From an uncultured Collinsella sp. (lineage in GTDB: Bacteria > Actinomycetota > Coriobacteriia > Coriobacteriales > Coriobacteriaceae), in NCBI GenBank assembly GCA_900543605.1, contig UQSK01000070.1:1-7447 (forward strand): DNA of 7,447 nucleotides, in the 5' to 3' direction. Under the pieces are notes generated by a model. It made no database searches. It saw nothing but the letters and a program-made list of their open reading frames with translations, and was not told where the DNA came from. The position numbers were made by a program, and so were the translations under genes. Positions 1-5,774 of this stretch are shown here, in pieces; the first letter of the stretch is position 1; each line of letters begins with the position of its first letter.

Positions 1-47
1 GAGATTACTACGCGTCTCGTGGGCTCGGAGATGTGTATAAGAGACAG
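1..47 (+). other. Nextera i7-side sequencing adapter (technical sequence)
   Basis: Bases 29-47 are the 19-base Tn5 mosaic end AGATGTGTATAAGAGACAG, and 14-28 are the rest of the Nextera read-2 adapter (GTCTCGTGGGCTCGG). Bases 6-13 (TACTACGC) sit where the i7 index lies, and 1-5 (GAGAT) match the end of the P7 flow-cell sequence. The index read as its reverse complement, GCGTAGTA, is N719 of the Nextera XT v2 set as I remember it. This is library sequence, not a genomic transposon; genomic DNA starts at 48. Confidence 0.98.
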
Positions 48-191
48 CTCCTTGGAGACGACCACGGTGTCGAGCATCGTGGTGTCGCCCTGCTTGACCA
101 GGCAGGCGCCGGTGGCCTGCTTGGCAAGCTCGCCCGACTCAAAGGTGTAGGTCTTGCCGTACAGCTCAAAGGTCTTGGATACGAGTGTCAT
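48..191 (-). CDS. pnp: polyribonucleotide nucleotidyltransferase (PNPase), N-terminal fragment
   Basis: PNPase is a trimeric phosphorolytic 3'-5' exoribonuclease that degrades mRNA and takes part in RNA processing in the cytoplasm. Only the first 48 codons are present, because the gene runs into the adapter at 47; full-length PNPases are about 700 residues or more. The visible part fits the start of the first RNase PH domain: a short strand-rich opening (FELYGKTYTFESGELAKQAT) followed by GDTTML and ending VVVSKE, close to the family pattern of G-x-LAKQA-x-GA...GDT...SKE. The ATG at 189-191 has a strong Shine-Dalgarno AAAGGAG (196-202) with a 4-base spacer. Its place directly downstream of rpsO is the widely conserved rpsO-pnp pair, which supports the call. 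The terminator and hairpins between the two genes suggest separately controlled expression. The truncation is technical. Confidence 0.93.
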
Positions 192-204
192 TGTTCTCCT
201 TTAC

Positions 205-227
205 CCCACAGGCCCCTTGCCTGCGGG
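205..227 (-). promoter_or_regulatory. stem-loop in the pnp leader next to the ribosome binding site
   Basis: Read on the minus strand, CCCGCAGGC (219-227) pairs with GCCTGTGGG (205-213), giving a 9-bp stem with one G-U pair around a 5-base loop. The stem ends 2 bases before the pnp Shine-Dalgarno (196-202). In E. coli, pnp is autoregulated through a leader stem-loop cut by RNase III, with PNPase then acting on the product. A comparable role here is inference from position only. No run of U follows, so it is not an intrinsic terminator. Confidence 0.5.
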
Positions 228-259
228 CTTCTCATGTGACGCGGGCCCCCTGCCCCCGC

Positions 260-275
260 CACGCTTCAGAGCGTG
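260..275 (-). promoter_or_regulatory. short perfect hairpin in the rpsO-pnp intergenic region
   Basis: On the minus strand CACGCT (270-275) and AGCGTG (260-265) form a perfect 6-bp stem around the tetraloop CTGA. It lies between the rpsO terminator and the pnp-proximal stem-loop, so it would be part of any pnp leader transcript or terminator read-through RNA. No promoter resembling TTGACA/TATAAT is recognisable between the terminator and pnp. The role is unknown; an RNA processing or stability element is possible. Confidence 0.35.
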
Positions 276-293
276 ATTGTTCGCGCCCTTACA

Positions 294-326
294 TAAAAAG
301 AGCGCCCCGCTGCGCAGGACGCTCTT
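294..326 (-). terminator. intrinsic terminator after rpsO
   Basis: In minus-strand RNA, AAGAGCGUCC (317-326) pairs with GGGCGCUCUU (298-307). This is a 10-bp stem with one G-U wobble and a 9-base loop, followed directly by a U-rich tract ending at 294 (UUUUUA, sharing bases with the end of the stem). It begins 15 bases after the rpsO stop (342-344). This is a standard Rho-independent terminator separating rpsO from pnp. Some read-through into pnp is plausible, as at the rpsO-pnp junction of E. coli. Confidence 0.88.
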
Positions 327-341
327 AGCATGTACAAATCC

Positions 342-620
342 TTACTGGATGTTGTCGCGGATGCCCAGAGCCTTGATGAGCTCACGGTACTCGACGATGT
401 CGTTCTTCTTGATGTAGGAGAGAAGACGACGACGACGGCCGACGAGCATGAGCAGACCGCGACGGGTGTGGAAGTCCTTCTGGTGGGACTTCATGTGCTC
501 GGTCAGCTCCTTGATGCGCTCGGACAGGATGGCGACCTGAACCTTGGGGTTACCGGTGTCGACCGGGGTGTTACCGAACTGGGCAGTCAGCTCCGCCTTG
601 CGCTCTTTGGAAACAGTCAT
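342..620 (-). CDS. rpsO: 30S ribosomal protein S15
   Basis: S15 binds the central domain of 16S rRNA early in small-subunit assembly and also forms a bridge to the 50S subunit. The product is 92 residues, close to the usual 88-89; the extra residues are at the C-terminus (ending GIRDNIQ). Family hallmarks are all present: DTGNPKVQVAILSERI (21-36) opening the long helix, EHMKSHQKDFHTRRGL (41-56) with the conserved His42, Asp49 and Arg-Arg-Gly RNA-contact segment, and the basic GRRRRLLSYI (61-70). The chosen ATG (618-620) has Shine-Dalgarno AAAGGTG (626-632) with a 5-base spacer. An in-frame start 96 bases upstream would add a sequence unlike any S15 and would swallow this binding site, so I rejected it. 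The gene is followed by an intrinsic terminator and then pnp. It is separated from recO by a 138-base gap rich in possible RNA structure. S15 represses its own mRNA in several bacteria. Confidence 0.97.
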   Translation of the reverse strand: MTVSKERKAELTAQFGNTPVDTGNPKVQVAILSERIKELTEHMKSHQKDFHTRRGLLMLVGRRRRLLSYIKKNDIVEYRELIKALGIRDNIQ

Positions 621-640
621 TGTTTCACCTTTCGTTTTAC

Positions 641-656
641 GTCGCCCGCGGGCGAC
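641..656 (-). promoter_or_regulatory. 16-base perfect palindrome in the rpsO leader
   Basis: GTCGCCCGCGGGCGAC is exactly self-complementary. As RNA it would fold into a 6-bp stem with a CGCG loop, 8 bases upstream of the rpsO Shine-Dalgarno. An overlapping alternative hairpin exists on the minus strand: GGCGA (662-666) with TCGCC (651-655) around ATCGAG. The two cannot form together, since both use bases 651-655. This could be an S15-responsive switch or simply a GC-rich palindrome; the sequence alone does not decide. Confidence 0.4.
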
Positions 657-664
657 TCGATTCG

Positions 665-710
665 CCTCGGACTGGGAAGCCGCCGGTGGAGCGAGCAACC
701 AAGGTCGAGG
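665..710 (-). promoter_or_regulatory. possible long-range stem in the rpsO leader
   Basis: On the minus strand CCTCGAC (704-710) pairs with GTC-C-GAGG (665-672), a 7-bp stem with one bulged C. It closes a loop of about 31 bases containing short GC-rich pairings such as GGT/ACC. S15 often recognises a multi-helix junction in its own leader, which makes this region a candidate site. The pairing is short and could be chance in GC-rich DNA. Confidence 0.25.
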
Positions 711-718
711 TACCAACA

Positions 719-767
719 GGTCGGTATGTTACCATAAGCAGCCCGCGCCCGCGCATCATCACCGACC
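719..767 (-). repeat. inverted repeat spanning the recO stop codon
   Basis: On the minus strand GGTCGGT-G-ATG (757-767) pairs with CATACCGACC (719-728): ten pairs with one bulged G, around a 28-base GC-rich loop. The upstream arm contains the recO stop codon TGA (759-761). No U-run follows, so it does not look like an intrinsic terminator. It could act as an mRNA stability or processing boundary between the dnaJ-recO operon and rpsO. Confidence 0.45.
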
Positions 768-1508
768 CAACATGAATTCCATCGCACGGAGGCGCTGATC
801 GGCATGTGTTGCCGCCCAGACATGCGAAAGCCCCAACAAAAAAGCGGCAGTATGGGGATCGATCCTCTCAGCCAAAAGCGCATCGAAGGTCATGGACATG
901 AGGGCGCGCAGCCATGCGACCTCACCGGTCGATACCAACTCTGCACCCGGAACGCTCGACGCGCACGAGCCGCACATGAGCCCGCCGGCCTGGGGCGAAA
1001 AATACGACAGCATGGGGTCTCCGCACAGCACGCAGGCCGAGAAATCGGGTCGATAGCCAACGTGCGATAGCAGCTTAAACACATATGCCGCCACAAGTAG
1101 ATCCATGTGCGCTGTGTCGAGCCCGCTGCCCACCAGGGCAAGCGCCCGCTGCGTGATGGCAAAGGTAAACGGGTCCTCGGCGTCCTCGAACGAGCACACG
1201 CGCGCGACCTCGGCGATCGCGCTTGCGGCGCAGGTCGTCTCGTAATCGGGCGCAGCTCCGAGCGGCGCCTCCATAAGCTCGGCCTGGGAAACCACATCGA
1301 GCGACCGTCCATGCGCGAGCAGCATATCGACAGTACAGAACAGCTCGCAGCGCGCAGCCAGGCGCCCACCGGGTTTGCGGGCGCCCTTTGCCACGGCACG
1401 AACCTGCCGACCCCGCTCGTCAAGCATCGTCAGGATCAGGTCCGTCTCTTTGAGCTTCGTCTTGTCGAGGACGAGCACCTTCGTGCGATATGTCCGGGAG
1501 CCAGCCAT
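759..1508 (-). CDS. recO: DNA repair protein RecO
   Basis: RecO works in the RecFOR pathway. It binds single-stranded DNA and SSB and, with RecR, helps load RecA at gaps. The product is 249 residues, the normal family size. An N-terminal OB-fold is expected at about 1-80 (RTKVLVLDKTKLKETDLILT, then RGRQVRAVAKGARKPGGRL, matching the family's G-x-R-KP pattern). The C-terminal helical part carries a zinc-finger-like cysteine set, Cys159-x2-Cys162 and Cys179-x2-Cys182 (CVLCGD...CGSC). The ATG at 1506-1508 lies 15 bases after the era stop. The best Shine-Dalgarno (AAGGA, overlapping the era stop TAA) is 12 bases from it, longer than ideal, so translation may depend partly on coupling with era. The era-recO order is very widely conserved. 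The stop codon sits inside an inverted repeat. Confidence 0.95.
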   Translation of the reverse strand: MAGSRTYRTKVLVLDKTKLKETDLILTMLDERGRQVRAVAKGARKPGGRLAARCELFCTVDMLLAHGRSLDVVSQAELMEAPLGAAPDYETTCAASAIAEVARVCSFEDAEDPFTFAITQRALALVGSGLDTAHMDLLVAAYVFKLLSHVGYRPDFSACVLCGDPMLSYFSPQAGGLMCGSCASSVPGAELVSTGEVAWLRALMSMTFDALLAERIDPHTAAFLLGLSHVWAATHADQRLRAMEFMLGR

Positions 1509-1523
1509 GCGCGCCGCGAGTCC

Positions 1524-2600
1524 TTACTCCTCGGCGTTGTAGCCAAAGCGGCGAATCTGGGCCTCGTCGTCACGCCAGCCGGCCTTGACCTTCACGTCCA
1601 GCTCCAAAAAGACCTGCGTGCCAAAAATGCGCTCAAGATCGCGACGGGCGTCGATACCGATATGCTTGATCATCTCGCCGCCCTTGCCGATGATGATGCC
1701 CTTTTGACCCTCGCGCTCGACGTAAATGGTGGCGTGCACGCGCAGCACCTTCTTGGTCTGCTCGAGCGCGTCGCAGATTACGCCAACGGAGTGCGGAATC
1801 TCATCACGGGTGCGACGCAAGACCTTCTCGCGCACAAACTCGGCAACGAGTGTCTCGTCGGAAGCGTCAGTACCCATGTCCTCGGGGAACCAACGCGGAC
1901 CCTCGGGCAAAAAGTGCGCAACGGTCTCGATGAAGGCATCGACGTTGAAGTTCTTGACCGACGACGTCACGATCTCGTCGTCATATTCCATGAGCTCATG
2001 GGCGGCCTTAAGCTGTTCCATGACCTGTGCGGGGTCGGCCTCATCGGCCTTGGTGAGCACCAGGACCTTCTTGGAACGAGCGTTCTTGACGCGCTCGGCA
2101 ACCCAGGCGTCTCCCCTGCCGATCGGCTTGGTGGCATCAATCAAAAACGCGACGACGTCGACATCGTTCAACTCGAACAGCGCGCTCTTGTTGAGCTCGG
2201 ACCCCAGGCCGTCCTTGGGCTTATGGATACCCGGGGTATCGACAAAGACCAGCTGGTAGCCGGGACGGTTGACGACGGCGCGCATGCGGCGGCGGGTCGT
2301 CTGGGCCACTGGCGAGGTGATGGCGACCTTTTTGCCATAGCAGGCATTGAGCAGTGTGGACTTGCCGGCGTTGGGGCGGCCGACCAGGGCCACGAAGCCG
2401 CTGCGAAAACCGGGTTCAACGTCGCCAAAGCCCGCGAGGCTATCGTCCTCGTCGCACAGGGCGTCGAGCTCCTCGTCGCTCATGCCCTCAAACGGATCGA
2501 ATTCCTCGACTTCCTCGTATGCTTCGTTCGCTTCGGCATCCACCGCATCCAGGGACTCGTCGTCCAAAATTTCTTCGATAGGCTGCATATTGTCGGACAT
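1524..2600 (-). CDS. era: GTPase Era with acidic N-terminal extension
   Basis: Era is an essential GTPase that binds the 3' end of 16S rRNA through a KH domain and assists 30S maturation. The product has 358 residues against about 300 for typical Era. The excess is an N-terminal tail (about 1-65) with 25 Asp/Glu in its first 60 residues and no Lys or Arg before Arg66. The G domain then shows G1 GRPNAGKS (74-81), Thr101/Thr102 in switch I, G3 DTPG (121-124), G4 TKAD (183-186, where NKxD is usual) and G5 SSV (213-215). The linker FLPEGPRWFPED and REKVLRRTRDEIPHS are Era signatures. The KH domain carries IIIGKGGEMIKHIG (302-315) with its GxxG loop. The ATG at 2598-2600 is backed by Shine-Dalgarno TAGAAAGGGA (2606-2615) with a 5-base spacer, so the tail is very probably translated. 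The dgkA stop lies within that same ribosome binding site. Confidence 0.97.
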   Translation of the reverse strand: MSDNMQPIEEILDDESLDAVDAEANEAYEEVEEFDPFEGMSDEELDALCDEDDSLAGFGDVEPGFRSGFVALVGRPNAGKSTLLNACYGKKVAITSPVAQTTRRRMRAVVNRPGYQLVFVDTPGIHKPKDGLGSELNKSALFELNDVDVVAFLIDATKPIGRGDAWVAERVKNARSKKVLVLTKADEADPAQVMEQLKAAHELMEYDDEIVTSSVKNFNVDAFIETVAHFLPEGPRWFPEDMGTDASDETLVAEFVREKVLRRTRDEIPHSVGVICDALEQTKKVLRVHATIYVEREGQKGIIIGKGGEMIKHIGIDARRDLERIFGTQVFLELDVKVKAGWRDDEAQIRRFGYNAEE

Positions 2601-2612
2601 GGAAATCCCTTT

Positions 2613-2990
2613 CTAGATAAAGCCGAGCGCGTGGGCAAATACCAGCAAGCCCACAATCGCGGCGGTAATGGAAAGTACGTAAACGGAGGCGGCGGCGATA
2701 TCCTTCGCGCGCTTTGCCAGCGGATGGAGTTCCTGGGTCGCTAGATCGACAATCGCCTCCATGGCGGTGTTGCACAGCTCGCCGTGAATCACCAGGCCAC
2801 AACAGATGATAATCGTGGCCCACTCGGCAATGTCGAGCCCCACGATGCAGCCGGCAATGACAGTGCACACGCCCACAACGAGCATGACCTTAATGTTGCG
2901 CTCGGTCTTGACGGCGGTGACGAAGCCCTCCATGGCGTAGGAGAACGACTTTAAGAAGGATGGATGGTCCTTGTTCGATCCGGGAATCAT
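2613..2990 (-). CDS. dgkA: prokaryotic diacylglycerol kinase / undecaprenol kinase
   Basis: This is a small integral membrane lipid kinase of the DgkA family, 125 residues, the usual size. In Gram-positive bacteria most members phosphorylate undecaprenol, recycling the carrier lipid for cell-wall synthesis, rather than diacylglycerol; I infer the same here. The signature is clear: GELCNTAMEAIVDL (70-83) with Glu71, Asn74, Glu78 and Asp82, then HPLAKRAKDIAAASV (89-103) with the Lys93, Lys96 and Asp97 cluster. Three hydrophobic segments are expected at about 33-51, 55-70 and 99-123, after an amphipathic N-terminus (FLKSFSYAMEGF). The ATG at 2988-2990 has Shine-Dalgarno AGGAG (2997-3001) with a 6-base spacer, overlapping the ybeY stop codon. 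It lies between ybeY and era, its common place in Gram-positive clusters, and ends 12 bases before era. Confidence 0.95.
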   Translation of the reverse strand: MIPGSNKDHPSFLKSFSYAMEGFVTAVKTERNIKVMLVVGVCTVIAGCIVGLDIAEWATIIICCGLVIHGELCNTAMEAIVDLATQELHPLAKRAKDIAAASVYVLSITAAIVGLLVFAHALGFI

Positions 2991-2999
2991 AGACGGCTC

Positions 3000-3509
3000 C
3001 TAGTCGTGGGCGTGGTTGGTGATGGGGCCGACGTGGACCAGCTTGGGGTCCTCGCCGCGCTCGAGCGCCAGATCGCGAAGGATGGCGTCCTCGCGAGCCT
3101 CCATGACCTCGGCCTCGTCGTCCTCGATATGGTCATAGCCCAGCAGGTGCAGCATGCCATGCACGAGCATCAGGCGGCACTCGTCGGCAGGGCTATTGCC
3201 AAAGCCAGGGGCCTGACGGGCAATGACCTGCGGGGCCAGGATGATATCGCCGAGCTCGAGCGTCTCATCGGCGGGAATATCCTCATCAAAGGCCGAGTCG
3301 CATTCAAACGAGAGGACATCGGTGGTGCGGTCGATACCGCGCCACTCGTGGTTGAGCTCGTGCATCTCGTCCTCATCGACGTACGAAAGGGAAATCTCAA
3401 CTTCACGCTCAACGCCCTCGGCGGCAAGCACGACCTCGCAGATGTGCTCTACCTCCTGCGCGTCGAGCAGCGTATCGAGCTCGGCATCGTTGCTGATCAA
3501 TACACTCAA
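3000..3509 (-). CDS. ybeY: rRNA maturation endoribonuclease YbeY
   Basis: YbeY is a metal-dependent single-strand endoribonuclease needed for 16S rRNA 3'-end maturation and ribosome quality control. The product is 169 residues, the normal size. The catalytic metal site H-x3-H-x5-H is intact: HGMLHLLGYDH with His117, His121 and His127. Upstream family landmarks are RTTDVLSF (61-68) and LGDIILAP (86-93). The start is a TTG (3507-3509), giving MSVLIS; it has a strong Shine-Dalgarno GAAAGGAG (3515-3522) with a 5-base spacer, and no in-frame ATG upstream fits better. The TTG overlaps the phoH stop TGA in a 4-base TTGA, which indicates translational coupling. YbeY is known to work with Era and ribosomal protein S11, so its co-operon position with era is functionally coherent. 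Confidence 0.96.
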   Translation of the reverse strand: MSVLISNDAELDTLLDAQEVEHICEVVLAAEGVEREVEISLSYVDEDEMHELNHEWRGIDRTTDVLSFECDSAFDEDIPADETLELGDIILAPQVIARQAPGFGNSPADECRLMLVHGMLHLLGYDHIEDDEAEVMEAREDAILRDLALERGEDPKLVHVGPITNHAHD

Positions 3510-4492
3510 CGGGACTCCTTTCGGTCGCGCGGGCGCTGCTCGCGCACGTCATCATAAGCATCATATGCCTCGACGATACGTCCCACCAGGGCATGGCGCA
3601 CCACGTCGGCACGCTCGAGGTGAGAAAATGCGACATCGTCGACACGGCCCAAAATCTTCTCGACATCCGCCAAGCCACCACGACGGCCCACCAGGTCACG
3701 CTGGCTCAGGTCGCCGGTAATCACAAACTTGGAGTTAAAGCCCAGGCGCGTCAGAAACATCTTCATCTGCTCGGGCGTGGTATTTTGGGCCTCGTCGAGC
3801 ACCACGAAGGCGTCGCTCAGCGTGCGGCCGCGCATGTAGGCAAGCGGGGCGATCTCGATCACGCCGCGCTCCATGAGCTCATCGGTGCGCTCGCGATCCA
3901 TCATGTCAAAAAGGGCGTCGTAGAGCGGGCGCATGTACGGATCGATCTTTTCCTCGAGGGTGCCGGGCAAAAAGCCCAGGTTCTCCCCCGCCTCGACAAC
4001 CGGACGCGTCAAGATCAGACGGCCCACCTCGTGACGCTTGAGTGCGGCAACAGCGAGCGCCATGGCCAGATAGGTCTTACCGGTACCGGCAGGACCCAGG
4101 CCAAACGTGATGGTATTTGAGCGGATGGCATCCACATAGCGCTTTTGACCGAGCGTCTTGGGGCGAATGACGCGACCGCGATACGAAAGCAGCACGTCAT
4201 CGCGAAGCGACGTAGCCTCGTGCTCACCGTCGCGCAAGACGGCCAGGCAGCGAGAGACATCGTCGGCAGAAAGCGTGCGCCCGGAAGCAGCCTCACGAAA
4301 GGCATGTTCGAAAAAACGCGCGACCAGTTCGACCTCGTCCGGGTCACCGCTCACGGCGATGCTGTCGCCACGGGCGACCACGTGGGCGCGAACTGAGCTC
4401 TCCAGCGCACGAAGGACGCCGTCGCCGGCACCCAAAACGCGCGAGGGGTCAATACCCTCGGGAACGGTAAGTCTAATCTTCGAGGCTTCCAT
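3506..4492 (-). CDS. phoH: PhoH family ATPase
   Basis: This is a PhoH-like P-loop ATPase. The family's cellular role is poorly defined; its almost constant neighbour YbeY suggests RNA metabolism. From the chosen start the protein has 328 residues, typical of the family. Walker A is GPAGTGKT (133-140) and Walker B is VVLDEAQN (230-237). The family segment LTRPVVEAGENLGFLPG lies between them at about 161-177, and TGDLSQRDL is at 259-267. The N-terminal part (KIRLTVPEG onward) is the small domain usual in phoH genes next to ybeY. The ATG at 4490-4492 overlaps the end of mtaB by 20 bases and has an AGGGAGG (4496-4502) only 3 bases away, a tight spacing. Another ATG 18 bases upstream (4508-4510) lacks a Shine-Dalgarno, and the longest reading, from 4576, would add 28 residues inside mtaB. 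I prefer 4492 for length and similarity, though the exact start is not certain. Confidence 0.93.
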   Translation of the reverse strand: MEASKIRLTVPEGIDPSRVLGAGDGVLRALESSVRAHVVARGDSIAVSGDPDEVELVARFFEHAFREAASGRTLSADDVSRCLAVLRDGEHEATSLRDDVLLSYRGRVIRPKTLGQKRYVDAIRSNTITFGLGPAGTGKTYLAMALAVAALKRHEVGRLILTRPVVEAGENLGFLPGTLEEKIDPYMRPLYDALFDMMDRERTDELMERGVIEIAPLAYMRGRTLSDAFVVLDEAQNTTPEQMKMFLTRLGFNSKFVITGDLSQRDLVGRRGGLADVEKILGRVDDVAFSHLERADVVRHALVGRIVEAYDAYDDVREQRPRDRKESR

Positions 4493-5765
4493 GAACCTCC
4501 CTGCGTGCATGGACCAAGCCGGAATCATCGACTCCGATGATAGCAACATCGAGCAGGCACGGGGCTGTGAGTCCACGGGTATCGTCTAGACGGGCATGAT
4601 GGAACGAACCAAGCGTCAGGTTGTCGCCATACTCGAGCACGGCACGCTCAACGGTGCCCACGCGACGGCGAGCGTCGGCAATGGCGAGCTCCTGCGCAGC
4701 GGCTCGCATACGACGGCTACGCTCGGCCATGACCTCGGGCGGCACCTGGTCGGGCATATCGGCAGCAAGAGTACCAGGACGTTTGCTGTAACGGAACACG
4801 TGCATACGCGAAAAGCCCACGCGGCGGCACAGCGCCAGCGACTCCTCAAACTCCTCGTCCGTCTCGCCGGGAAAACCGACGATGACATCGCACGAAAGGG
4901 ACGCCTGAGGCAAGTTGGTGCGAATCATGCGCACCGTCTCCTCGAAGGCCTCGGCGCTATAGGGACGGCCCATGCGATGCAGCGTCCGTGTGCAGCCGGA
5001 CTGCACGGGCAGGTGTAAAAACGGGGCGATGCGCTGCGGATAGCGCGCCATGACCTTAAGCAGGGACTCGGAGATATCCATGGGCTCGACCGAGGAAATG
5101 CGCACATGCGGAATAGACGTGCGCTCCATAATCGCCTCGAGCAGCTCATCGATCTCGACGTGTTCATCAGTCGCGCTCTTGCCATCGTAGGCGCCCAGGT
5201 TCACACCTGTCAGCACCACCTCGGGCACGCCGGCCTCCTGGGCCTCGCGAACCTGCTCGAGCACGGACTCGACCGGCACAGAGCGCTCGGGGCCGCGGGC
5301 CTTCCACACAATACAATAGGTGCAACGATGGTTGCAGCCGTCCTGGATCTTCACGCCCAGACGCGAGCGACCGAGTGCATCGACCACCTCGCCGTCGCTG
5401 CAGGCGGGAACATTATCGGACTCAACGCCCAACACCTCGCAGACGCGTTCGGCAACATCAATCTTGGACGGCTCGGCGATCACGCGGTCCGAAAGCTCCA
5501 GCAGCTCCTCGGGGTGCAGATTGACCACACATCCGGTCACGACCACATAGGGCTCGTTTGGATAGCCCAGCGCATGGCGAACGGCCTTACGGGTCTTGGC
5601 CTCGGCCTCGCCCGTAACGGCACAGGTGTTAATGACAATCAGCTCAGCATCCTGAGGCTCCGCCATCGCAAACCCCAGGCGCATAAGATCGGCAGTGATA
5701 CGGTCGGACTCAACCCGGTTGACGCGGCAGCCGAGGTTGACGACAGAGATATGAGGTGCGAGCAC
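4473..5765 (-). CDS. mtaB: tRNA t6A37 methylthiotransferase MtaB (radical SAM)
   Basis: MtaB converts N6-threonylcarbamoyladenosine at position 37 of ANN-decoding tRNAs to its 2-methylthio form (ms2t6A), using two iron-sulfur clusters and S-adenosylmethionine. The product is 430 residues, normal length. The N-terminal methylthiotransferase (UPF0004) domain has cysteines 13 (NLGCRVN), 48 (INTCAV) and 79 (VTGCV). The radical SAM domain has the Cys144-x3-Cys148-x2-Cys151 motif (DGCNHRCTYC), followed by ARGPERS. HLPVQSG is at 251-257, and a TRAM RNA-binding domain is expected at about 365-425. The LGC-R/K-VN-xx-ES and ARGxxRS forms favour MtaB over MiaB or RimO. The start is GTG (5763-5765), with Shine-Dalgarno TAAGGAG (5771-5777) and a 5-base spacer; the dnaJ stop TAA is the first part of that sequence. 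Its 3' end overlaps phoH by 20 bases. Confidence 0.94.
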   Translation of the reverse strand: MLAPHISVVNLGCRVNRVESDRITADLMRLGFAMAEPQDAELIVINTCAVTGEAEAKTRKAVRHALGYPNEPYVVVTGCVVNLHPEELLELSDRVIAEPSKIDVAERVCEVLGVESDNVPACSDGEVVDALGRSRLGVKIQDGCNHRCTYCIVWKARGPERSVPVESVLEQVREAQEAGVPEVVLTGVNLGAYDGKSATDEHVEIDELLEAIMERTSIPHVRISSVEPMDISESLLKVMARYPQRIAPFLHLPVQSGCTRTLHRMGRPYSAEAFEETVRMIRTNLPQASLSCDVIVGFPGETDEEFEESLALCRRVGFSRMHVFRYSKRPGTLAADMPDQVPPEVMAERSRRMRAAAQELAIADARRRVGTVERAVLEYGDNLTLGSFHHARLDDTRGLTAPCLLDVAIIGVDDSGLVHARREVHGSLED

Positions 5766-5774
5766 GCGGGCTCC

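Noticed and set aside
29..47. Transposon end resembling Tn5/IS50, matched by 7400-7418 as an inverted pair
   Set aside because: The 19-base sequence is the engineered mosaic end, joined to index and flow-cell bases. It marks library preparation, not a composite transposon.
33..239. Plus-strand open frame beginning in the left adapter
   Set aside because: Its ATG is inside the synthetic Tn5 mosaic end, and the rest is antisense to pnp and its leader.
424..437. Short GAC-repeat tract, possible simple-sequence repeat
   Set aside because: It encodes the conserved Arg-Arg-Arg-Arg run of S15 and needs no other explanation.
621..716. Longer S15 reading frame starting at 716
   Set aside because: The extra 32 residues do not resemble S15, have no Shine-Dalgarno support, and would include the good ribosome binding site at 626-632.
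621..758. Promoter for rpsO in the recO-rpsO gap
   Set aside because: Candidates such as TAACAT or TATGGT on the minus strand have no -35-like hexamer at 16-18 bases, so I cannot support a promoter from sequence alone.
1107..2744. A 545-codon open frame on the plus strand
   Set aside because: It lies opposite recO, era and the end of dgkA in exact codon register with all three. Those genes rarely use TTA, CTA or TCA codons, so the antisense frame stays open by codon bias. It has no recognisable domain and no ribosome binding site that outweighs the three well-supported genes.
4493..4576. Longer PhoH start at 4576
   Set aside because: It would overlap mtaB by 104 bases and add 28 residues unlike the family's N-terminus.
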